In this document: positions 1 through 6,494 of the stretch, in pieces | How positions within the stretch are numbered: the stretch's first letter is position 1 | How the letters are laid out: every line of letters begins with the position of its first letter | Source: DATKKX01 sp035542775 | GTDB taxonomy: Bacteria > Planctomycetota > Phycisphaerae > UBA1845 > UTPLA1 | Length of the DNA: 16,237 nucleotides | Reading direction: 5' to 3' | Assembly (NCBI GenBank): GCA_035542775.1 | Contig: DATKKX010000518.1 | Coordinates: 1 to 16,237, forward strand | Translations under genes and position numbers: made by a program | Notes under the pieces: model-generated | Told to the model about the DNA's origin: nothing | Seen by the model: only the letters and a program-made list of their open reading frames with translations | The model's database searches: none

Positions 1-299
1 CAACATCTCAACTGCTTGTGCGGTAGCGCGTTTCTGCTCAAATCTGACCTGCCGTGAAAAAAGGAGCCGACCGTGCCCCCTTCTCCCTCTGAGCCGCGGC
101 CGACCGTGGGGCGAATTGGATTGGGTGCAGATGATAGTCAAGCGCTTGTCGCTGGAATCCACGCTGCGAAATCCCGGCCGACGCCGGGGAAAAAGCAGAA
201 ATGAGTAGCGACCCCTTTTCCTTCCTTATGGCATCCTTGAGAGGAGGACAGACGCGCAGGCGAAGGGGGACGCGGATGAGACCTGTTCGACGCCAGGGC
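1..299. other. Left-edge stretch with no recognised gene
   Basis: I see no supported gene here. The minus strand has an open frame from about position 225 to the left edge, but its translation is arginine-rich, has no recognisable motif and no good start. The ten-base string GCCGACCGTG occurs twice (near 66-75 and 99-108). No terminator or tRNA is visible. Confidence 0.5.
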
Positions 300-560
300 T
301 CAATGGCCGTGGGAGTATCTGCGGCGCGGTGGCGGAGTGCCGTCGGCTGACGGTGGGGGCTCGGGCTTGGGCTCGATCCGCTCCACGGACAGGTTGCGAT
401 ATCCGCCTTGCCCGGCGAAAGTCTCGCGATCAGCGTGCGCTTGCTCGGCTGTTTCGTAACGGCCCAGCGTGATGGTCAAACCATCGGCAGCCGTGGCCCG
501 CAAGCGCCAATGCTTGGGCTGATTCCACTTAGAGGGCTTAGGGGGCCGAGTCGGGGGCAT
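300..560 (-). CDS. Small conserved-looking protein of unknown function (86 aa)
   Basis: The frame could open further upstream, but the ATG at 558-560 is chosen because AGGAG lies six bases before it on the minus strand. The 86-residue product has a basic, proline-rich N-terminus (PPTRPPKPSKW), a compact central part (WRLRAT, then LGRYETAEQAHADRE, then GGYRNLSVERIEP) and a proline/arginine-rich tail. The middle looks like a small folded alpha/beta unit: strand, turn, a helix from the YETAEQAHADRE stretch, then strand. I recognise no named family. There is no signal peptide or membrane segment. It lies downstream of the RRM gene on the same strand with a 266-base gap, so it is probably separately transcribed. 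The clear Shine-Dalgarno and folded-looking core favour a real gene. Confidence 0.6.
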   Translation of the reverse strand: MPPTRPPKPSKWNQPKHWRLRATAADGLTITLGRYETAEQAHADRETFAGQGGYRNLSVERIEPKPEPPPSADGTPPPRRRYSHGH

Positions 561-826
561 GCAGCGCTCCTGCATTAATACACGGACGCGGGCGAAGGCG
601 GGAAAGAACGCACGGGCGATTCCTGCCTTCCGGCGTATCGCCACCGTGCGCCTGACCCGTGCTCACCCACTCCGGAAACCACAATTGCTTATCATCCGCC
701 ACGAATGTCAGGCAAAAGGAGACAGGCACCTCGCAGAAGTCCCTTCTTGATGGCGCTCCGCCGCAGGCGGATTCCCGGCTCGGAGCCAGTCCCTTTTTGC
801 CCGCCATCCGAGGCGGAACAATTCAT

Positions 827-1114
827 TTATCGGCGGCCGTAGCCACCGCCGTTGCCACCGCGGTTTTCTCGCGGTCTGGCTTCGTTGACGGTGAGGGCAC
901 GCTCGCCGTGCATCTGCCCGTTCAGGGCGGTGATGGCGGCGTTGGCTTCCTCGTCTGAGCTCATCTCGACGAAACCGAAGCCCTTGCTCCGGCCGGCGTC
1001 GCGGTCTTCGATGATCTCAGCGCTCTGCACGGTTCCGTGCGGTGTAAAGAGCTGCTGCAAGTCGTCACTGGTGACCGTGTAGCTCAGATTTCCTACGTAA
1101 AGTTTCTTACCCAT
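827..1114 (-). CDS. RRM-domain RNA-binding protein (95 aa)
   Basis: This is a single RNA recognition motif protein of the small bacterial RRM/Rbp type, which bind single-stranded RNA and are often linked to cold or stress responses. RNP2 is LYVGNL at residues 5-10 and RNP1 is KGFGFVEM at 44-51, both complete with the aromatic residues that stack on RNA. The domain fills residues 3-80 and is followed by a short Arg/Gly tail (residues 81-95, ending GGYGRR), typical of the family. The start at 1112-1114 gives the usual MGKKLYVGNL beginning. An in-frame ATG five codons upstream is possible, and the Shine-Dalgarno is weak for either. A near-consensus -10 box lies about 160 bases upstream, so the mRNA has a long leader. 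A decayed relative of this gene is found at about 8427-8602. Confidence 0.93.
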   Translation of the reverse strand: MGKKLYVGNLSYTVTSDDLQQLFTPHGTVQSAEIIEDRDAGRSKGFGFVEMSSDEEANAAITALNGQMHGERALTVNEARPRENRGGNGGGYGRR

Positions 1115-1156
1115 ACTGTTTTCTTTCATGCAACAATGACAACGACCCGCTGTTTT

Positions 1157-1282
1157 GCTTTCAGGATCGTCTGTGAAAGCGACCGAATTTCCGGTCGGGA
1201 AGGTGGGCGGGCGATCTAGGAGGTGCGGGACGTGTTCAATGTCGCGTACTACCCGGTCTGCAAACCAACCGCGCCTATTATA
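1157..1282 (-). promoter_or_regulatory. Candidate promoter and structured 5' leader of the RRM gene
   Basis: On the minus strand a perfect TATAAT lies at 1282-1277. The -35 position has no good match to TTGACA. Transcription from here would give a leader of roughly 155 bases. The leader contains two adjacent inverted repeats: CGACCG/CGGTCG (1180-1185 with 1192-1197) and GCTTTC/GAAAGC (1157-1162 with 1175-1180). They share base 1180, so they may compete. Long folded leaders are known for cold-inducible RNA-binding protein genes; that role here is inference. Confidence 0.45.
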
Positions 1283-1518
1283 GTCGCCAGTGGAGACGAG
1301 CGATAGGACAAATCCAAATATTTCGCACGGGCCGCGCAAACGGCTGAATCGCCGGAGCCTCGACGCCGGGGCCTGGATAGGCATTCAATGCGGAAAGCAG
1401 GCTGAAAACGGGCATCGGGGCCGCGAGGAATGCTCCGAAACACTAGACTTATGTCGCGTCGGACAGCCTGTAGCACAATCGCTGATGGATGATCGCATGG
1501 GTAGCGGGGCCTGTACTC
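1283..1518. other. Non-coding gap between RRM promoter and DUF2294 gene
   Basis: This lies downstream of the minus-strand DUF2294 gene and upstream of the RRM promoter. Several open frames cross it, but none has a ribosome-binding site or a recognisable product. I see no clear terminator. Confidence 0.5.
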
Positions 1519-1908
1519 TCAGAGCACCGGCTTCTTCTTTGACTCGCGAAATAGCGGCGACTCGGTCAGCGTGAAAGTCACCATTTCCTCGCCGGTCACG
1601 GTGCTGATGTCGTGATGCAGGCTCAGCGTCTTTACGCCGGTGACCTCCTGAACCATGGCTTCGAGGACGGGCCGCGCAGTTTCAATCAACTGGACCCTGA
1701 CTTGCTTGAGCAGGTCTCTGCCCTTGTCGTGCGGGGGTGATTTGGCGAGTTGCTGTTCCGCGGCGGTCAACACCCCTTTCAGACGAACCACGAGGAGATC
1801 ACCGATCAGGAAGGAGTGAATATCCTTGGGCCCCCGACCCATGTATTCCTGTTCGAAGTGTTTGATCCCTTCGCAGATGGCGGCTTCGATCTCTCCCTGG
1901 GTCTTCAT
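1519..1908 (-). CDS. DUF2294 (MpsC/YbcI-like) protein, copy A1 (129 aa)
   Basis: The product matches the DUF2294 family (PF10057; Bacillus relatives are called YbcI or MpsC, the latter tied to a Na+-dependent membrane-potential system). The hallmark is RGPKDIHSFLIGD followed by LLVVRLKGVLTAAEQQLAK, at about residues 24-56, then a helix (LLKQVRVQLIETARP) and a C-terminal strand pair that includes MVTFTL. The length fits the family. The start at 1906-1908 is supported by GAGG six bases upstream, although the frame opens earlier. The protein is cytosolic, with no signal or membrane segment, and ends in a basic KKKPVL tail. It is a close paralogue of the gene at 8972-9352. Each copy is divergent from a structured leader RNA followed by a second DUF2294 gene or remnant. 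The biochemical role of the family is poorly known. Confidence 0.88.
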   Translation of the reverse strand: MKTQGEIEAAICEGIKHFEQEYMGRGPKDIHSFLIGDLLVVRLKGVLTAAEQQLAKSPPHDKGRDLLKQVRVQLIETARPVLEAMVQEVTGVKTLSLHHDISTVTGEEMVTFTLTESPLFRESKKKPVL

Positions 1909-2046
1909 TAGCCACCTCGAACCCAGCGAAATCCGTGTTCTGAGGCCCGCAGGGGCAGAAACGCGTACCTCGGGCCTGGTCCGAAGCATCGGCTTTCGGA
2001 TACGAAGAACTATGATAACCGGGCCGCAGGATATTTCCACAATTCT

Positions 2047-2075
2047 CTGGCTTTCCAGCGGAAAGGCCGTAAAAT
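2047..2075 (+). promoter_or_regulatory. Candidate sigma-70-type promoter for leader RNA copy 1
   Basis: CTGGCT (2047-2052) and TAAAAT (2070-2075) are separated by 17 bases. The corresponding site before RNA copy 2 (9481-9509) has TTGGCT-17-TAGAGT, and both copies share the surrounding ACAATT and the following TTCCA. Conservation at the same distance from the RNA supports a real promoter. The start of transcription would be near 2082. Confidence 0.5.
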
Positions 2076-2138
2076 AGCGAAATTACGGTGGAGCCCTGCG
2101 AATTTCAGGACGGCTCCCCGGATGTTTGTCTTGAGACG

Positions 2139-2244
2139 GTCGGATGACTAAATAAGGAGCAGGTCGCCGCGGCGACAGGCTCGTTACCGAGTAAGCCGAC
2201 GTGGCTGAATACCCCCAAAGGGTGTTTGGCGACGTCGGTTTTTT
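2139..2244 (+). ncRNA. Riboswitch-like structured leader RNA, copy 1
   Basis: GTCGG (2139-2143) pairs with CCGAC (2196-2200) as closing stem P1. Inside, GAGC (2157-2160) pairs with GCTC (2179-2182), and GTCGC (2163-2167) pairs with GCGAC (272 bases on from the promoter, at 2172-2176). The single-stranded segments ATGACTAAATAA and GTTACCGAGTAAG flank this arm. An alternative hairpin CTCG/CGAG (2180-2183 with 2188-2191) competes with the arm. The 3' strand of P1 is also the 5' end of the terminator at 2196-2244, so P1 and terminator exclude each other. Stabilising the folded domain would let transcription continue, as in an ON switch. A second copy at 9574 differs at only four of 62 positions in the folded domain, none in the flanking single-stranded segments. 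I do not recognise the class and the ligand is unknown. Confidence 0.72.
2196..2244 (+). terminator. Intrinsic terminator of leader RNA copy 1
   Basis: CCGACGT (2196-2202) pairs with ACGTCGG (2232-2238). After one G-G mismatch the helix continues with GCTGAATACCC against GGGTGTTTGGC and a CCAAA loop. Six T residues follow (2239-2244). The total is 18 base pairs, some of them G-U. The outermost bases are shared with stem P1 of the preceding domain. Confidence 0.85.
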
Positions 2245-2333
2245 GTTTCCAGGCAGCGGGTTGGTGCGATCTTCGGGGATGACCCCTGGAGAAGCCTCAT
2301 TCGACCGCAGCCCGGTGGACCGCCTAAACCACC

Positions 2334-2402
2334 GGCGCGTTTCGGCAAGCGAGGACAGGCCACGTACCCAAGTCGTTGGCCGTGTTCCTGAGCAATGACA
2401 TG
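2334..2402 (+). pseudogene. Remnant of a DUF2294-B gene
   Basis: This fragment encodes about 23 residues including RTGHVPKS, LAVF and LSNDM, which align with residues 18-40 of the intact protein at 9720 (RTGHVPKS, VAVV, LSNDM). An in-frame TAA at 2325-2327 precedes it, and the similarity stops abruptly after the ATG of SNDM. The following frame runs on to 2531 with unrelated, low-complexity sequence. It sits after leader RNA copy 1 exactly where the intact gene sits after copy 2. The fragment therefore looks like a dead gene that kept a central piece, with the N-terminus and the C-terminal two thirds lost. Confidence 0.8.
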
Positions 2403-2540
2403 AGAAACATCCAGGATGAGAGGTGTTACTCATCAACAGATTGCTTTCCGGGGGTAGGGAGAGAAAGCGTCGCGGCCAGCGGGGTCGCCGCCAAACCGGG
2501 GCGCCCCGCTGCACCGCGGCAGTCAGGCTGACGCAAAGGG

Positions 2541-2552
2541 ATGATGCATCAT
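2541..2552. repeat. Perfect 12-bp palindrome over the HesB-like start
   Basis: ATGATGCATCAT is a perfect palindrome whose last two bases are the first two of the start codon at 2551. It could be an operator or fold in the mRNA to hide the start. Chance is also possible. Confidence 0.4.
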
Positions 2553-2814
2553 GTTCACAGTAACGAAATCCGCGCTCGATCGTCTCTCATGGAAGCTGGC
2601 CCATAAAAAGGCGGCGGATGAGATGGCGATGAGGTTCGCGGAAAAGGAGGGTGGTTGGCGACTCCGTCTGGATTGCCAGTGTCCCGACGACACCGTTTTT
2701 GTCCACGGGGGCCGGAAAGTGCTGCTGTTGGACAGAGCGGTCGCCCGGGCGATGACCAACAGAACGCTTGATACTCGGAATACCGCGGGAGGCCCGCGAC
2801 TGACGCTGCGCTGA
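2551..2814 (+). CDS. HesB/IscA-like small protein (87 aa)
   Basis: The protein begins MFTVTKSALDRL and ends with LLLDRAVARAMTNRTLDTRNT followed by GPRLTLR. The layout (N-terminal strand and helix, central strands around WRLRLD, then LLD, an amphipathic helix and a final strand) resembles the HesB/IscA iron-sulfur carrier fold. The conserved cysteines of true IscA (one mid-protein and a C-terminal CxC) are not in place; the only cysteines are in DCQCPDD in the middle. It is therefore probably a divergent member that may not carry an Fe-S cluster. The start at 2551 has GGGA nine bases upstream and lies within a 12-bp palindrome. It is the first intact gene after leader RNA copy 1 and is followed at 3023 by the glycosyltransferase. 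The family call rests on my recollection of similar proteins and needs a profile search. Confidence 0.62.
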   Translation: MFTVTKSALDRLSWKLAHKKAADEMAMRFAEKEGGWRLRLDCQCPDDTVFVHGGRKVLLLDRAVARAMTNRTLDTRNTAGGPRLTLR

Positions 2815-2837
2815 CGTGCGGTAGGGACACTTGCTCC

Positions 2838-3026
2838 ATGCAATCAGCCCGCAGGGCAGGCGAGGACGTTCGTCTCCCGGAAGGGACATTTCGAGAACGA
2901 TTCTGCGCGCTGCGACAAACCACCGACGCTGATGACATGGCGATCGCCGCTGACTGCGTCGTGGTCGCCGAACGGATGCCAAGCGCGGAGTGGCGCGGGC
3001 CGGGCAAGGCGGAGGCCGCGATATGA
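2838..3026 (+). CDS. Possible small ORF coupled to the glycosyltransferase (62 aa)
   Basis: An ATG at 2838 opens a 62-codon frame whose TGA (3024-3026) overlaps the glycosyltransferase start as ATGA, an arrangement typical of translational coupling. The product is arginine/alanine-rich with no recognisable motif. The nearest purine-rich element (AGGG) is about 12 bases before the ATG, which is too far to be convincing. It fills the gap between the HesB-like gene and the glycosyltransferase exactly. It may be a real small gene or a chance frame. Confidence 0.3.
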   Translation: MQSARRAGEDVRLPEGTFRERFCALRQTTDADDMAIAADCVVVAERMPSAEWRGPGKAEAAI

Positions 3027-5455
3027 ATCAGCAAGCGTCCAACAACGGAGCAGGAGTGCGAGCCCCGGGTTGGCCCTTGATGAGCGAATCGGCCAACCGC
3101 TCGGAGAAGGCTGTCGTCGCGGGCACCGCATCGTGTGACCGCGAGCAGTCTCGCAGCCGCATTGCGTTTGTTGGCAACTATCTGCCGCGGCGTTGCGGTA
3201 TCGCCACGTTCACGAGCGATCTATGCACCGCCTTGTCCAGCAACTCGATGGAATGCCTAGCGGTGGCGATGAATGATCGCTCCGAGCGCTACGACTATCC
3301 CCCCCCGGTCCGCTTCACGGTCGAACAGAACGATCTGGCGTGTTACCGGCGTGCGGCGCAGTTTCTCAACAACCGGGTGGATCTTGTCAGCTTGCAGCAC
3401 GAGTTCGGGATATACGGGGGTCCGGCGGGCAGCCACGTGCTGACCATGCTGACCGAGCTGCGAGCCAGAGTCGTGACCACCCTGCATACGGTCTTGCGCG
3501 AACCGTCGGCCGAACAACGCAAGGTGCTCGAACACGTGGGATCCCTCTCGGACCGCGTAGTCGTGATGAACCATCGCGGCGTCGAATTCCTGCGTGAGGT
3601 GTATCGCATTCCGGCCGAGAAAATCGACTTCATCCCTCACGGCATCCCCGACTTTGCCTTTGTCGATCCCAGCTTCCACAAGGAGCAGTTCGACGTGTCG
3701 GGCAAATTCGTGTTGCTGACGTTCGGCCTGCTCTCCCCCGGCAAGGGTCTGGAGCTGGTCATCGCTGCTTTGCCGGCTATCATCGCTCACTATCCCAATG
3801 TTGTGTACCTGGTCGTGGGCGTCACTCACCCCCACGTGTTACGCCAGCAGGGCGAGACTTACCGTATGAGCCTGCGCCGGCTGGCCCGGGATCTCGGCGT
3901 CGAGGAACATGTGGTGTTTCACAATCGCTTTGTGGAGGATCAGGAACTGATCGAGTTTCTCGGGGCCGCCGACATTTACATCTCTCCATATCAGCATGAA
4001 GCGCAAATCACCTCGGGAACGCTCGCGTGGGCGGTCGGCGCTGGCAAGGCGGTCGTCTCCACGCCCTACTGGCATGCCCAGGAACTGTTGGCGGACGAAC
4101 GCGGAGTGCTGGTGCCGTTCAACGATCCGGCGGCAATCGCGGACGCCGTCATCCGGCTTTTGGGGAACGATACGGCGCGGAACGCCATGCGCAAGCGGGC
4201 GTACCTCTTCGCTCGTGAAATGATCTGGCCCAATGTCGCCCGCGCCTACCTGGATTCGTTTGCGCGGGCCCGAGAGCAACGCGCCCAACACTCCGGGCTG
4301 ACCCGCGCCTTTGCTCCGCAGCCGCGCGTGAGCGACCTGCTGCCGGAAACGAGGTTGCAGCACCTGAAACGCCTGACGGACGGGACAGGCATTCTCCAAC
4401 ACGCCCTTTTTGCGGTACCTAATTACCGGGAGGGTCATACGACAGACGACAATGCCCGGGCGGTCGTCCTGATGGCTATGCTCGATGAACTCGGCGAACT
4501 CCCGGCCGACGAAATCGAGGATCTATGCACGCGCTACCTGGCCTTCGTTGCATACGCCTTCAACCGCGGCGCGCGGCGTTTTCGGAACTTCCTGGCCTAC
4601 GAGCCGCGTCACTGGACCGAAGAGGTCGGATCGGACGATTGCCACGGGCGGGCCCTGTGGGGACTAGGAGCGCTCGTGGGCCGCTCCAGCCGCCCCGGGC
4701 TGCGGGGAGTAGCCGCCAATCTGTTCAACGCCGCGTTGCCCACCGCGCTGGAACTCAGTTCCCCGCGCGCGTGGGCCTACGCTCTAATCGGGATTCACGG
4801 TTACCTGCGCTGGCTTTCCGGAGATCGCGCTGCCGAGAAGGCCGGCCGCCAGCTGGCGGACCGACTGGTCAGCCGTTTCCGTGAGTCACGGCAGCAGGTC
4901 TGGAGCTGGTTCGAAGACTCACTGACCTATGCTAACGCGTGTCTGCCGCAGGCCTTGCTCGTGGCGGGTGAATCCTTGGGCCAGAGCGACTACACTGTGA
5001 TCGGGCTGGAAGCTCTCGAATGGCTGGTCGGCGTCCAACGCGCCGCGGCCGGGCACTTCGCGCCCGTGGGCTCGAACGGTTTCTATACCCGCGGGGGTGC
5101 CTGTGCGCGTTTTGACCAGCAGCCGATCGAGGCTTGCGTCTCGGTTTCGGCCTGTCTTACTGCCCGGCGCATTACCGGTGACCTGCGTTGGTATCGCGAG
5201 GCGGAGCGAGCATTCGAATGGTTTCTCGGTCGAAACGACCTGGGGCTGCCGTTGGGGGATCCGCGTACTGGCGCATGTCACGACGGATTGTGCCCCGATC
5301 AGGTGAACGCCAACCAGGGCGCGGAATCAACTCTGGCCTACCAGTTGGCCGTGGCGGAAATGCGTCTGGCGGCGCAAACCAGCGTATTGTCAACCGGTGC
5401 GGACGCGTCTTCGGAGGCGTCGGTCGGGGCTCAGAAAGGTAGCTATGTCGGATGA
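3023..5455 (+). CDS. GT4 glycosyltransferase with C-terminal helical (six-hairpin-like) domain (810 aa)
   Basis: The start at 3023 is chosen because GGAGG lies seven bases upstream; the frame opens 11 codons earlier. Residues 46 to about 410 form a GT-B, GT4-type glycosyltransferase: the first strand and glycine loop are IAFVGNYLPRRCGIATF, the second Rossmann domain opens with LLTFGLLSPGKGLE near residue 230, and the donor-binding region is HEAQITSGTLAWAVGAGKAV with PYWHAQELL (about 325-360). Residues from about 430 to 790 form a second, alpha-helical domain rich in Trp and acidic motifs (TTDDNARA, WTEEVGSDDCHGRALW, WSWFEDSLTYANACLPQ, GFYTRGG). This resembles an alpha/alpha-barrel glycan-processing domain. 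The product is likely cytosolic and makes or remodels a glucan- or mannan-like glycan. The stop overlaps the next start by 11 bases, so the two genes form an operon. The substrate cannot be read from sequence. Confidence 0.87.
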   Translation: MNQQASNNGAGVRAPGWPLMSESANRSEKAVVAGTASCDREQSRSRIAFVGNYLPRRCGIATFTSDLCTALSSNSMECLAVAMNDRSERYDYPPPVRFTVEQNDLACYRRAAQFLNNRVDLVSLQHEFGIYGGPAGSHVLTMLTELRARVVTTLHTVLREPSAEQRKVLEHVGSLSDRVVVMNHRGVEFLREVYRIPAEKIDFIPHGIPDFAFVDPSFHKEQFDVSGKFVLLTFGLLSPGKGLELVIAALPAIIAHYPNVVYLVVGVTHPHVLRQQGETYRMSLRRLARDLGVEEHVVFHNRFVEDQELIEFLGAADIYISPYQHEAQITSGTLAWAVGAGKAVVSTPYWHAQELLADERGVLVPFNDPAAIADAVIRLLGNDTARNAMRKRAYLFAREMIWPNVARAYLDSFARAREQRAQHSGLTRAFAPQPRVSDLLPETRLQHLKRLTDGTGILQHALFAVPNYREGHTTDDNARAVVLMAMLDELGELPADEIEDLCTRYLAFVAYAFNRGARRFRNFLAYEPRHWTEEVGSDDCHGRALWGLGALVGRSSRPGLRGVAANLFNAALPTALELSSPRAWAYALIGIHGYLRWLSGDRAAEKAGRQLADRLVSRFRESRQQVWSWFEDSLTYANACLPQALLVAGESLGQSDYTVIGLEALEWLVGVQRAAAGHFAPVGSNGFYTRGGACARFDQQPIEACVSVSACLTARRITGDLRWYREAERAFEWFLGRNDLGLPLGDPRTGACHDGLCPDQVNANQGAESTLAYQLAVAEMRLAAQTSVLSTGADASSEASVGAQKGSYVG

Positions 5456-6416
5456 CCGGAGCGAAGCGCTGTTCCAGCGTAGCCCCAAGAACCCGATCCT
5501 GGTTGCGGCGCAGTGGCCGTACGCGATCAACACCGTTTTCAATCCGGGTGCGATACGCTTGGAGGATGGTACGACGCTGCTGCTGTGCCGAGTTGAGGAC
5601 CGCCGCGGGCTCTCACATCTCTGTGCGGCGCGCTCGGCCAACGGCGTCGGCGACTGGATCATCGATGCCGCGCCGACGATGCTGCCGGCGGCCGATCATC
5701 CCGAGGAAGCGTGGGGCATCGAGGATCCGCGCATTACGTACGTTGCGGAGTTGGAGCGGTATGTCATCGCCTACACGGCCTACTCTCGCGCCGGGCCCGG
5801 CGTGGCGCTGGCGACCACGAAGGATTTCGTAACTTTTGACCGCCTTGGAAGCATCATGATGCCCGAGGACAAGGACGCGTCCATCCTCCCTCGGCGGATC
5901 CACGGCTACTGGGTGCTCGTGCATCGGCCGATGTCGCCGCTGGGCGCCCACATCTGGATGTCATACTCTCCCGACCTCCGGCACTGGGGCAGCCATCGCC
6001 TGATCCTGGCAGCGCGCCGGGGGGCCTGGTGGGATGCCAACAAGATCGGGCTGTCGGTGCCGCCTATCGAAACCTCGGAGGGCTGGCTGATGATCTACCA
6101 CGGCGTGCGGCAGACCGCGGCCGGCTGTCTCTATCGGGTTGGGCTGGCGCTGTTTGATCTTGACAAGCCGGAGCAGTGCCTGCAGCGGGGGGGCTCGTGG
6201 GTGTTTGCGCCCGAGGCGACGTACGAACGCGAGGGCGACGTCGGCAACGTCGTATTTCCGTGCGGATTCACGGTGGGTTCCGACAATGATACCATCAATC
6301 TCTACTACGGCGCCGGCGATACGTGTGTCGGGTTGGCCACGGGTAGCATCCGCGCCTTGTTGGCATGGCTTGACCGACACAGCGAAAACGGACAACCGGC
6401 GATCGGCGTGGCGTAG
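5445..6416 (+). CDS. GH130 family phosphorylase-like protein (323 aa)
   Basis: This is a five-bladed beta-propeller protein of the GH130 type. Characterised members are inverting phosphorylases or hydrolases of beta-mannosides. Visible family marks are NPI near the N-terminus, FNPGAI, RVEDRRG, the GIEDPR motif at about residues 91-96 (D94 is the likely general acid), KDASILP, VHRP (phosphate/sugar contact region in the family), WWDANKIG and IYHGV. The length is normal. The start at 5445 gives MSDDRSEALFQRSPKNP and has AAAGG upstream; it overlaps the glycosyltransferase by 11 bases. Pairing with a GT4/helical-domain protein suggests synthesis and turnover of the same cytosolic glycan. Substrate specificity (mannoside or other) is not shown by the sequence. 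Confidence 0.88.
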   Translation: MSDDRSEALFQRSPKNPILVAAQWPYAINTVFNPGAIRLEDGTTLLLCRVEDRRGLSHLCAARSANGVGDWIIDAAPTMLPAADHPEEAWGIEDPRITYVAELERYVIAYTAYSRAGPGVALATTKDFVTFDRLGSIMMPEDKDASILPRRIHGYWVLVHRPMSPLGAHIWMSYSPDLRHWGSHRLILAARRGAWWDANKIGLSVPPIETSEGWLMIYHGVRQTAAGCLYRVGLALFDLDKPEQCLQRGGSWVFAPEATYEREGDVGNVVFPCGFTVGSDNDTINLYYGAGDTCVGLATGSIRALLAWLDRHSENGQPAIGVA

Positions 6417-6494
6417 GTGCGATCATGCGAGGCAGCCGAAGCCCGGCCGGAATGTCCACGACAGTGCAGAACAACTCGTATTGAGGCAGATAGG

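Noticed and set aside
757..771. TCCGCC-GCA-GGCGGA hairpin downstream of the RRM gene
   Set aside because: It is a perfect 6-bp stem but no T tract follows on either strand, so I do not call it a terminator.
538..807. Minus-strand 89-codon frame downstream of the RRM gene
   Set aside because: It overlaps the start of the better supported 300-560 gene, lacks a ribosome-binding site and has no coherent fold pattern.
2083..2514. Minus-strand 143-codon frame across leader RNA copy 1
   Set aside because: It is antisense to the structured RNA and the DUF2294-B remnant and has no recognisable protein features.
3257..4438. Minus-strand frames of 192 and 199 codons inside the glycosyltransferase gene
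   Set aside because: They are antisense shadows; the plus-strand frame has clear GT4 motifs throughout.
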